DNA of 64,000 nucleotides from an uncultured Tenacibaculum sp. (GTDB taxonomy: Bacteria > Bacteroidota > Bacteroidia > Flavobacteriales > Flavobacteriaceae): assembly GCF_947498805.1 (NCBI RefSeq), contig NZ_CANMLT010000006.1, positions 186,001-250,000 on the forward strand, read 5' to 3'. The position numbers and the translations under genes were made by a program. Below, piece by piece: positions 1 to 6,874 of the stretch. The first letter of the stretch is position 1, and the number at the start of each line of letters is the position of its first letter. The notes beneath the pieces are model-generated. The model was not told where the DNA came from. It did no database searches and saw nothing but the letters and a program-made list of their open reading frames with translations.

Positions 1-89
1 AATTCGCTGGCTATATCATCCATCGTTACGCTTTTGAACCCATAGCTCAAAAACATTGCTCCTGCCTTTTCTAAAATTTTATCCTTCAT
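1..89 (-). CDS. TetR/AcrR-family regulator, N-terminal fragment
   Basis: The minus-strand reading from the ATG at 87-89 gives about 29 codons before the window edge. The peptide begins MKDKILEKAGAMFLSYGFKS and continues VTMDDIA, the classic first helix and turn of a TetR DNA-binding domain. The rest of the protein, including the ligand-binding part, lies outside the window, so its target cannot be inferred. It is divergent from the polyprenyl synthase gene, with about 125 bp between the starts. Confidence 0.75.
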   Translation of the reverse strand, partial: MKDKILEKAGAMFLSYGFKSVTMDDIASE

Positions 90-215
90 AATCGAGGGCA
101 AAGATATGGTAGGAAACTTTAGAAACAAAAAAAGTTTCCAAAGTTTTAATGATTTTTTAACATTTTAGTTTACATAGCATATTTCTTTACATTATTTTTA
201 CCAAAAATTTCAGAT

Positions 216-1187
216 TTGGACTTATTACAATATCAAAACGATTTTTTAAACTATTTAGAATCTCAGAAAATAGTAAGAGAACCACAGAACTTATATCAAC
301 CTATAGATTATATCCTTCAGCTAGGAGGTAAAAGAATCCGACCAATATTAACACTAATTGCTGCTGATATCTTTTCGGGTGATTATACCAAAGCCTTACC
401 AACAGCATTAGCGGTAGAAGTATTTCATAACTTTACCTTAGTACATGATGATATTATGGACGACGCTCCTTTACGCAGAGGTAAAGCAACCGTTCATGAA
501 AAGTGGGATTTAAATACAGGTATTCTTTCTGGTGATGCCATGTTAATTTTAGCATATCAGTATTTTGAGAATTATCCGCCACATATTTTCCAGCAATTAG
601 CAAAATTGTTTAGTAAAACTGCTTTAGAAGTTTGCGACGGACAACAATTGGATATTGATTTCGAAACAAGAAATGATGTTTCTATTGAGGAATACATTGA
701 AATGATTCGTTTAAAAACATCGGTTTTAGTAGCTGCTGCCTTAAAAATGGGGGCCATTATTTCTGAAGCAGATGAAGAACAAGCCAATCATTTATACAAC
801 TACGGATTAAACTTAGGAATCGCTTTTCAATTACAAGACGATTATTTAGACACCTATGGAGATCCTGAAACCTTTGGAAAACAGGTAGGTGGAGATATTA
901 TTGAAAACAAAAAAACCTATTTGTATTTAAAGGCTTTAGAAGTTGCTTCTGAAGAGGATAAAAACACTTTAGTAAAACTTTATAATTCTGAAGAACAAGA
1001 CAACGATGCTAAAGTAGCAGCGGTAACCGCTATTTTTAATAACAACAATATTACCCAACACACACAACAACTTATTGAGTACTATACTAATAAGTCTTTT
1101 GAGAGTTTAAGTTTGTTAAACATCTCTGAGAAAGCCAAGCTTGGTTTACGTATGTTTGGGGAAAATTTAATGAATAGAAAAGTGTAA
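216..1187 (+). CDS. Polyprenyl (farnesyl/geranylgeranyl-type) diphosphate synthase
   Basis: A 323-aa cytoplasmic trans-prenyltransferase that condenses isopentenyl diphosphate onto allylic diphosphates. The first Asp-rich motif DDIMD is at residues 78-82, GGKRIRP at about 37-43, and the second Asp-rich motif DDYLD at 208-212. The first motif is DDxxD rather than the DDxxxxD usual in bacterial farnesyl synthases, and a Phe sits five residues before it. This leaves a C20 product as likely as C15; chain length cannot be settled from sequence. The start is a TTG at 216, because no in-frame ATG gives a full N-terminus. The organism also carries mevalonate-pathway genes at 52294-54953, which would supply the substrate. 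It is followed by a tRNA gene that has its own promoter. Confidence 0.93.
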   Translation: MDLLQYQNDFLNYLESQKIVREPQNLYQPIDYILQLGGKRIRPILTLIAADIFSGDYTKALPTALAVEVFHNFTLVHDDIMDDAPLRRGKATVHEKWDLNTGILSGDAMLILAYQYFENYPPHIFQQLAKLFSKTALEVCDGQQLDIDFETRNDVSIEEYIEMIRLKTSVLVAAALKMGAIISEADEEQANHLYNYGLNLGIAFQLQDDYLDTYGDPETFGKQVGGDIIENKKTYLYLKALEVASEEDKNTLVKLYNSEEQDNDAKVAAVTAIFNNNNITQHTQQLIEYYTNKSFESLSLLNISEKAKLGLRMFGENLMNRKV

Positions 1188-1216
1188 AAAATTGTTTTTA
1201 TTTCAATAAAAGTTTT

Positions 1217-1224
1217 TATTTTTG
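1217..1224 (+). promoter_or_regulatory. -7 promoter element (TATTTTTG) of the tRNA gene
   Basis: TATTTTTG fits the Bacteroidota -7 consensus TAnnTTTG and ends 16 nt before the tRNA. A TTG lies 22 nt upstream (1192-1194), slightly farther than the usual 19-21. The tRNA is therefore probably transcribed separately from the prenyltransferase gene. Confidence 0.6.
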
Positions 1225-1240
1225 CACACCCAATAAAACG

Positions 1241-1314
1241 GGTCCTATAGCTCAGTTGGTTAGAGCACCTGACTCATAATCAGGGGGTCCATGGTTCGAG
1301 CCCATGTGGGACCA
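1241..1314 (+). tRNA. tRNA with anticodon CAT, probably tRNA-Ile2 (lysidine type) rather than tRNA-Met
   Basis: A full cloverleaf can be drawn. The acceptor GGTCCTA pairs with TGGGACC, followed by a D arm, an anticodon stem CCTGA/TCAGG around loop CTCATAA, a variable loop GGGTC, and a T arm CATGG/CCATG with loop TTCGAGC. The discriminator is A1314 and CCA is not encoded (CC is followed by T). The acceptor stem has C4-G69 and C5-G68, pairs that TilS uses in E. coli to pick tRNA-Ile2 over tRNA-Met. On that basis I prefer Ile2, with C34 modified to lysidine. Elongator tRNA-Met is the alternative. No initiator-type features were seen. Confidence 0.92.
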
Positions 1315-1320
1315 CCTTTA

Positions 1321-1350
1321 AAGCTTCACTTTTAGTGAGGCTTTTTTGTT
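1321..1350 (+). terminator. Rho-independent terminator after the tRNA
   Basis: The stem AAGCTTCAC pairs with GTGAGGCTT (1335-1343, one G-U pair) around a 5-nt loop and runs into TTTTGTTTT. It lies 7 nt downstream of the tRNA. Confidence 0.8.
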
Positions 1351-1474
1351 TTAAATCCTTAACCTACAACACATTCAAAAAATCAAACTCAAAAAAATTA
1401 TTTTTTTTTATCACTTAGACCTCCTGACTAACTTGTAAGGAGCATTAGCTATTTTTCCTATCGAAAATATGTAG

Positions 1475-1497
1475 AAACGATTGCTTTTTAATCGTTT
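1475..1497. other. Hairpin in the 1351-1639 intergenic stretch
   Basis: A perfect inverted repeat AAACGATT / AATCGTTT encloses a 7-nt GCTTTTT loop. The surrounding 290 bp before the lipoprotein gene shows no open reading frame or clear -7 box. The hairpin is too far upstream to be a leader element of obvious kind; its role is unknown. Confidence 0.4.
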
Positions 1498-1639
1498 TAC
1501 ACACTTTTCAACAAACTTCCCTATCCTCTTGTCTAGTTGAAAAAGTAATTGATTCACTTACCAAAAGTAATCGAAACAACTACCTGTTTAATCATTTATT
1601 CAACTAACTTTCAGTAACCTAACTTAAAATTCTAAAAAA

Positions 1640-3097
1640 ATGAAAAAGTCAAAATATTTATATATTTGTTTTATGCTATTATTCTCTTTTTATAATTGTT
1701 CTCAAGAAAACGATCTATCTAAAGAGGTTCTAGTTCAAAGTAATTACTCTATTCCTTCTGTAAAAGAAACGCAACAAACATTTCAACAAACCTTCTTTTC
1801 AAAAAATACATTTTCAAAATCTGAAAAACAATTAGATATTTTATGGGAAGAATCTAGTGTTAAAAAATATAAAGAAGACATAAACATTTTGCACACTCCC
1901 ATTGATTTAAACAGTGAAATACGTATAAAATCATTGGTTAGTTCTGTAGAAAAAGAAGGCGTTATAGAATCCTATATTTTAACCTTAGTTTATGATGAAG
2001 ATTCTAACAACCAAGCCTTTTCGGGTTATATTTTTAAACATGACAACAAAGGTGCTTTTATTGAAGTTTATCAGTATAAACAAGGTACTTACATTCAAAC
2101 CTTAAAAGAAATAAATACTTCTAAAAACTTTTCTAATAGAGGATGTTCTTGTAGCACTTCCGTATTAGAAGTAGTACAGCTATTGCAAGCTGGTTGGGAT
2201 GTAGGAGGACTATTAGATTGTGTTTGTGTTGGAGGCACAACAGGAGGGGGCAGCTCAACATTTCAAGAATGGAGTACTCCAGGCAGTAAGCTAAAGGATC
2301 CTATTGGTTGGCATTTAGGTCATAATAATACTTTAGGAGGCGGTGGAGGTTCTACTACAGGCAATACCTCAAACTCTAACAATAATATTTCAAATGAACT
2401 TGAAGTACAAGACATTAAACCTTGGTGGAATGAAGATGATAAAATTATTAACAATCTAACTGATAAAGCTAAGTGTGTATATGATAAATTAAAAAACAAT
2501 ACTTTAATAAAGAAAACTTTAGATAATTTTAAAGGTGAAGATGCTCCCGTACATCTTAAATTAGAAATGAAGTCAAATTTAAGAGATAACAAAGGAGATA
2601 TCATAAATGGACAAACTATATATGGAGATAAAATAAGAATTGTTATAAACACAGAAAAATCAAAGGATAGACCTTCATTATCTGTTGCTAGAACAATTAT
2701 TCATGAAGCTATACATGCTAAAATTTATAGAATGATAAGAACCAGAAGTCAATTAGTTTATAATCAATATACAAATACTTATCATTTACCAGATGGCTCA
2801 AAAGCTGATTTCCCAACATTATTTGACTATTATGATAAATTTCCAAATAATCCTCAACATAATTATATGGCTGACTATTATAGAACAGCAATGGAAGAAA
2901 GTTTAAAAGAATATGCTAAACTAATAGGTAAAACCTACCCAAATCAATTATATAAAGATTTAGCATGGATAGGTCTACATAATACCAAAGCATGGGATAA
3001 CATGTATGCCGATAAAGTATATACTAAAAACGAACAATTAAGAATTATAAAATCAACTTATAAATTTAATAAAAGCGGAAATAATGAATGCGATTAA
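1640..3097 (+). CDS. Predicted lipoprotein with an HExxH metallopeptidase motif
   Basis: The 485-aa product starts with a lysine pair and a hydrophobic stretch ending in a lipobox, FYNC, so Cys20 is the likely lipidated residue. Residues 30-170 are a generic flavobacterial secreted N-part. There follow a Cys-rich GCSCS segment, a Gly/Ser-rich linker (about 205-255), and a C-terminal domain with IIHEAIHA; His355, Glu356 and His359 form the HExxH site. The acidic MEESLKEYAK around 418-427 could supply a third ligand. This suggests a zinc peptidase domain on a variable secreted scaffold, as in polymorphic toxin or effector proteins. That is inference; no family name was recognised. It overlaps the next gene by 14 bp, so the two are coupled. 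Confidence 0.7.
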   Translation: MKKSKYLYICFMLLFSFYNCSQENDLSKEVLVQSNYSIPSVKETQQTFQQTFFSKNTFSKSEKQLDILWEESSVKKYKEDINILHTPIDLNSEIRIKSLVSSVEKEGVIESYILTLVYDEDSNNQAFSGYIFKHDNKGAFIEVYQYKQGTYIQTLKEINTSKNFSNRGCSCSTSVLEVVQLLQAGWDVGGLLDCVCVGGTTGGGSSTFQEWSTPGSKLKDPIGWHLGHNNTLGGGGGSTTGNTSNSNNNISNELEVQDIKPWWNEDDKIINNLTDKAKCVYDKLKNNTLIKKTLDNFKGEDAPVHLKLEMKSNLRDNKGDIINGQTIYGDKIRIVINTEKSKDRPSLSVARTIIHEAIHAKIYRMIRTRSQLVYNQYTNTYHLPDGSKADFPTLFDYYDKFPNNPQHNYMADYYRTAMEESLKEYAKLIGKTYPNQLYKDLAWIGLHNTKAWDNMYADKVYTKNEQLRIIKSTYKFNKSGNNECD

Positions 3098-3560
3098 GTT
3101 ATTATTGTTAGCAATATCATTTACTTGTTATTCACAAACAAAAAATGACGATGCTTTTTTTTTATTAAAAAAAACAGATAAAAATTATCTTATCACACCT
3201 AAAAATGAAATTTTTAAAAAAGGAGATTTGATTCATTTAGTAGATAGAAACAAATATGAAACATTTCTTAAAAAAAGAGAAGAGCTAAAAAAAAATAAAA
3301 GTTATTATTACGATCCAGAAAGTGGACAAGACAATATTAAATTTAATGTACCTTCATTATCTTTTGCAATACAGAATAAAGAGTTAATCAATCATTGCGA
3401 GACACATTTTTTAAACTTCGTTAATTATAAATGGATTAAAGAAAATACATGGAAAGAAAACAACCCCAATATTATATTTAAAGATTTATATTTTTTGCTC
3501 AAAATTGAAAAAGATAAATATTTGAAGCTTAAAGTTGTTAGAGTAGTTATCGCTCATTAA
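3084..3560 (+). CDS. Small secreted protein, unknown function
   Basis: A 158-aa protein with a cleavable signal peptide (MNAIKLLLLAISFTCYSQ). The mature part is Lys/Asn-rich without a motif I recognise. Its ATG lies inside the end of the HExxH lipoprotein gene, which implies translational coupling. A tightly coupled secreted partner of a putative peptidase could be its inhibitor or immunity factor, but nothing in the sequence proves this. Confidence 0.6.
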   Translation: MNAIKLLLLAISFTCYSQTKNDDAFFLLKKTDKNYLITPKNEIFKKGDLIHLVDRNKYETFLKKREELKKNKSYYYDPESGQDNIKFNVPSLSFAIQNKELINHCETHFLNFVNYKWIKENTWKENNPNIIFKDLYFLLKIEKDKYLKLKVVRVVIAH

Positions 3561-3576
3561 CACATACTAATTGTAA

Positions 3577-3696
3577 GAAAGATTAGTAAGCGATGGAGTA
3601 AAAGTTTATGAAGATTTACCTGAAAATAGAAAAAAAGAATTAGATAAAGCTTTAAACACCTATTATCACACATTAACAAAAAATTGTCCAAAATAA
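3577..3696 (+). pseudogene. C-terminal remnant of a lost gene
   Basis: After an in-frame TAA (3574-3576) the frame stays open for 39 codons to a TAA at 3694-3696. It encodes a charged, protein-like tail (LVSDGVKVYEDLPENRKK, then a segment ending TKNCPK) with no start codon. The tail resembles in layout the C-terminus of the HExxH lipoprotein: a basic helix followed by a Cys near the end. It may therefore be the end of a deleted paralogue. No ribosome could start it as it stands. Confidence 0.45.
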
Positions 3697-3698
3697 TT

Positions 3699-4088
3699 AT
3701 GAAAAAAATATTCTTTATTCTATTAATTCTATCTTTTGTTAAAGCTCAAACTCAAGAGCAAAAAAAAGACACGTTATTTATTAAATATGATGAAAAAATT
3801 TTAAAGAAATGGAAACATCCAACTACTAAAAATTACTTTTATAGTTTTAAACACCTAAAAGAAAATGTAGAATATATTTGTTTTGAACAAAAGAAAGTAT
3901 GTAAAAAAATAACTACTTCTTCAAGTATAAAAAATTTTAAAGAAATATTTAAAGAATCAAAAACCTATAATATTTATAATAGATTCAGAGCAAGTAATTT
4001 GTTTGATTTTCTTTTAAATTATAAAACTGTTTTTTTAGTTAGAAAAGAAGAATTTATCGAAGTTGATATTGAATATTCAATAGAATAA
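3699..4088 (+). CDS. Small secreted protein, unknown function
   Basis: A 129-aa product from the ATG at 3699, which gives a good signal peptide (MKKIFFILLILSFVKAQTQ); an upstream in-frame TTG at 3684 only adds five residues. The body is rich in Lys, Phe and Tyr, with no known motif. It sits directly behind a gene remnant and before a terminator. If the remnant was a toxin- or peptidase-like paralogue, this would be its orphaned partner, like the gene at 3084-3560. Function not recognised. Confidence 0.55.
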   Translation: MKKIFFILLILSFVKAQTQEQKKDTLFIKYDEKILKKWKHPTTKNYFYSFKHLKENVEYICFEQKKVCKKITTSSSIKNFKEIFKESKTYNIYNRFRASNLFDFLLNYKTVFLVRKEEFIEVDIEYSIE

Positions 4089-4109
4089 AATACTTGCTAG
4101 AATTACATT

Positions 4110-4140
4110 AAAAAGGGTAAAAATTACTCTTACCCTTTTT
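4110..4140 (+). terminator. Rho-independent terminator
   Basis: An 11-bp perfect stem AAAAAGGGTAA / TTACCCTTTTT with a 9-nt loop, 21 bp downstream of the small secreted protein gene. It closes the 1640-4088 unit. Confidence 0.8.
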
Positions 4141-4344
4141 CCAATAAAAAATTTCTATTCCTTAAAATTTACTTATCAAAAAGAGATGCGAGTACCCCTC
4201 AAAAAAACTATTTATGGGAATTATTGAAAAAAGGTAGGGAAAATACCAATACAAAACCCTAATATTAAAACATTTAAATCAACTTGTAAAAAAAACAACT
4301 CAAAACTCGTAGATGCTCAAATAAATATTTTTCACCAATCATTT

Positions 4345-4608
4345 TCAACCATTAGACCTTTCTTTTTTAATAGGCGGATACATTTTCTGTTTGACCTCTA
4401 AAATTTCATCTTTTAATTTCTTATTAGCTTTTTCTAACAATTCATTTTGTTGTTTTATAATACTTAATAAATCGTTCATAGCATGAAGGTTTTCTAATTG
4501 AGCATAGACTATTCTTTCAAGATCGACTTTAGTGTAAAGCATAAGATGGTTCTGTTTTAAATTGCTATTAAAAAGTTTTAAAATTTTATTTCTATGCTTT
4601 AAAAGCAT
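4345..4608 (-). CDS. Small coiled-coil protein, unknown function
   Basis: An 87-aa basic protein with no signal peptide. From about residue 30 it reads as one long amphipathic helix (LENLHAMNDLLSIIKQQNEL and onward), ending PPIKKERSNG. An internal Met at residue 23 (MLYTKVDLE) is an equally possible start. It is divergent from the XRE regulator at 4714, with about 100 bp between them. That pairing hints at a regulator-partner unit but no known family fits. The 4142-4344 stretch downstream of it holds no gene I can support. Confidence 0.5.
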   Translation of the reverse strand: MLLKHRNKILKLFNSNLKQNHLMLYTKVDLERIVYAQLENLHAMNDLLSIIKQQNELLEKANKKLKDEILEVKQKMYPPIKKERSNG

Positions 4609-4660
4609 TTCAAAGTTATATAAAATTTTTTAAATCTCCCTACAAAGCATATTTTAATAC

Positions 4661-4691
4661 TTGAAACATTTATTTTTCTTAGCTATTTTTG
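4661..4691 (+). promoter_or_regulatory. Promoter of the XRE regulator gene
   Basis: A TTG at 4661-4663, a 20-nt spacer and TATTTTTG at 4684-4691 exactly match the Bacteroidota -33/-7 arrangement. The predicted transcript would start near 4698, about 16 nt before the ATG. Confidence 0.65.
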
Positions 4692-4713
4692 TTATTAAAT
4701 CATAGAGATTGCT

Positions 4714-4926
4714 ATGGATAAACCTATTTATAATAGAATAAAAGCTGTTTTAGCTGAAAAAGGAAAAACCAACAATTGGTTGGCAGATGAAATGGACATG
4801 AATAAGAATACCATTTCAAAATGGTGTAGAAATGATATGCAACCAAGAATTGAAAACTTATTTCAAGTTGCTAAACTTTTAGAAGTAGATGTAAGAGAAC
4901 TTCTTGTGTCTACTAAAAAACAATAA
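4714..4926 (+). CDS. XRE-family HTH transcriptional regulator
   Basis: A 70-aa single-domain Cro/C1-type helix-turn-helix protein. The motif spans roughly residues 18-45 (NNWLADEMDMNKNTISKWCR), followed by the third-helix signature IENLFQVAKLLEVDV. There is no effector domain, so it probably acts as a dimer on a palindromic site, likely including its own promoter. It is preceded by a good promoter and followed by a shared bidirectional terminator. Confidence 0.88.
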   Translation: MDKPIYNRIKAVLAEKGKTNNWLADEMDMNKNTISKWCRNDMQPRIENLFQVAKLLEVDVRELLVSTKKQ

Positions 4927-4941
4927 ACAACGAGACATAAA

Positions 4942-4967
4942 AAAACCAGCACAAACATGCTGGTTTT
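4942..4967. terminator. Bidirectional terminator between convergent genes
   Basis: AAAACCAGCA pairs with TGCTGGTTTT around a 6-nt loop, with A/T runs on both sides. It serves the XRE gene on the plus strand and the formate-THF ligase on the minus strand. Confidence 0.8.
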
Positions 4968-4990
4968 GATTTTATAAATGTTATTGTTTC

Positions 4991-6667
4991 TTAAGATAAT
5001 CCAGAAATAACACCTGTGTTATCAATTGTCATGTTTTCAGAAGCAGGTTTTGCTGGTAATCCAGGCATACGCATCATTTTTCCTAAAATAGGAATGATAA
5101 ACTGTGCTCCTGCTGCTATTTCAATTTCTCTTACCGTTACTGTAAACCCTTCTGGCCTTCCAATTAACTTATCATTATCTGAAAAAGATTTTTGTGTTTT
5201 CGCCATACAAACAGCAAAATCATTAAATCCTAATCGGTCTATTCTACGTAAGTTTAATTGTGCTTTTTTACTGTACTCTACGTTTATTGCTCCGTAAATT
5301 TCTTTGGCAATAGTTTCAATCTTTTCTTTTACCGGACTCTCCCATGAATACAACGGCTTAAACTGGGTAGCTTTGTTTTCAACTACATCTACCACTGCAT
5401 TTGCCAATTCTTTGGTTCCTTCACCTCCTTTTGCCCATCCACGAGACACTACCGCTTTTACTCCTAGATTTGCACAAGCATCAATTACAAAGTTTACTTC
5501 CTCTTCAGAATCAGAAATAAATGAGTTGATCGCTACCACAGGTTCAATAGCATACTTTCGAATATTTTCAATGTGCTTTTCTAGGTTTTTAAACCCTTCC
5601 TGTACACGTGCTAAACTTGGTGTATTGTACTCTTCCTTTGGAGCTCCTCCATGATGACGTAAAGCTCTAATCGTTGCAACCAACACCACAGCTTTCGGAT
5701 TCAATCCTGCATACTGCGATTTGATATTTAAAAACTTCTCTGCTCCTAAATCGGCCCCAAATCCAGCTTCGGTAACCACATAATTAGATAATGACAATCC
5801 CATTTTTGTAGCAATAATCGTATTGGTTCCTTGTGCTATGTTTGCAAAAGGTCCACCATGAATAATCGCTGGGTTCTCTTCTAAAGTTTGTACTAAATTA
5901 GGTTTAATAGCATCTTTTAATAAAATAGCCATAGCATCTTGTGCTTTTAAATCACGTGCAAAAACAGGCTTTTTATCAAAAGTAAATCCGATAAAGATAT
6001 TTCCTAAACGTTCTTTTAAATTGTCAAAAGAAGTCGCCATACATAAGATAGCCATTACCTCTGAAGCCGGAGTAATATTGAATCCATCTTCACGAGGAAT
6101 TCCATTTGCCGTACCTCCTAATCCAATAGTAATTTGACGCAACGAACGATCGTTCATATCAATTACACGTTTCCATAATATCGTACGTGGATCAATATTT
6201 AAATTATTCTCTTTGCTCTGTAGGTTGTTATCTATTAAAGCAGACAGTAAATTATTGGCCTTTTCTACAGCGTTGAAATCACCTGTAAAATGCAAATTGA
6301 TGTCTTCCATTGGCACTACTTGTGAGTATCCTCCACCAGCAGCTCCTCCTTTGATACCAAAAACAGGTCCTAAAGAAGGTTCACGCAATACCACCGTAGC
6401 TTGTTTCCCTACTTTATTCAACCCTTCTGTTAATCCGATAGATACCGTAGTTTTTCCTTCTCCAGCAGGTGTTGGTGTTAATGCGGTTACCAAAACCAGA
6501 TTATTTTCTTTGACTTTATCACCATTAATTAAGTCTAAAGGTAATTTTGCTTTGTATTTCCCATACATTTCAAGATCATCTTCAGCAATCTTTAATTTTT
6601 GAGCAACGCATTTTATATGTTTTAATTCTTTCGCTTGGGCAATTTCTATATCTGTTAAATGTGCCAT
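4991..6667 (-). CDS. fhs: Formate--tetrahydrofolate ligase
   Basis: The 558-aa length is normal for the family. It makes 10-formyl-THF from formate, THF and ATP in the cytoplasm. The P-loop-like segment TPTPAGEGKTTVSIGL is at about residues 65-80, and LREPSLGPVFGIKGGAAGGG, the conserved substrate loop, at about 94-113. The C-terminal GLPAKPASENM is also typical. Transcribed alone; the next gene upstream (secDF) is divergent with 207 bp between. The product is a one-carbon donor for purine synthesis. Confidence 0.97.
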   Translation of the reverse strand: MAHLTDIEIAQAKELKHIKCVAQKLKIAEDDLEMYGKYKAKLPLDLINGDKVKENNLVLVTALTPTPAGEGKTTVSIGLTEGLNKVGKQATVVLREPSLGPVFGIKGGAAGGGYSQVVPMEDINLHFTGDFNAVEKANNLLSALIDNNLQSKENNLNIDPRTILWKRVIDMNDRSLRQITIGLGGTANGIPREDGFNITPASEVMAILCMATSFDNLKERLGNIFIGFTFDKKPVFARDLKAQDAMAILLKDAIKPNLVQTLEENPAIIHGGPFANIAQGTNTIIATKMGLSLSNYVVTEAGFGADLGAEKFLNIKSQYAGLNPKAVVLVATIRALRHHGGAPKEEYNTPSLARVQEGFKNLEKHIENIRKYAIEPVVAINSFISDSEEEVNFVIDACANLGVKAVVSRGWAKGGEGTKELANAVVDVVENKATQFKPLYSWESPVKEKIETIAKEIYGAINVEYSKKAQLNLRRIDRLGFNDFAVCMAKTQKSFSDNDKLIGRPEGFTVTVREIEIAAGAQFIIPILGKMMRMPGLPAKPASENMTIDNTGVISGLS

Positions 6668-6827
6668 GAATATCCTTTTTAAGTTGTTTGTTTTATTGTA
6701 AAAAAAAGCAGGTAAATATACGCAATATAATTGCCATGATTTTGACCATTTGTTATTAAAAATTGCATAATTCTGTAGGAAAGAGATAAATATGTTAAAA
6801 GAATTCGCTTTTCTTTAGCTGAAACCC

Positions 6828-6835
6828 TATATTTG
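6828..6835 (+). promoter_or_regulatory. -7 element (TATATTTG) upstream of secDF
   Basis: TATATTTG matches TAnnTTTG and lies 39 bp before the secDF ATG. No clean TTG was found at the ideal distance, so the -33 part is weak. Confidence 0.5.
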
Positions 6836-6874
6836 CACGTTTTTTAAAAATAAAGTCGATTTAAATTATTTACA

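Noticed and set aside
4142..4344. A conserved-looking stretch with GGTA-GGGAAAA-TACC and GAGTACCCCTC
   Set aside because: The hairpin is only 4 bp, there is no promoter or terminator around it, and I could not tie it to any known element.
6213..6602. Open frames opposite to the formate-THF ligase (also 5016-5297 and 5304-5654)
   Set aside because: They lie wholly inside a well-conserved enzyme gene on the other strand and have no domain or start context of their own.
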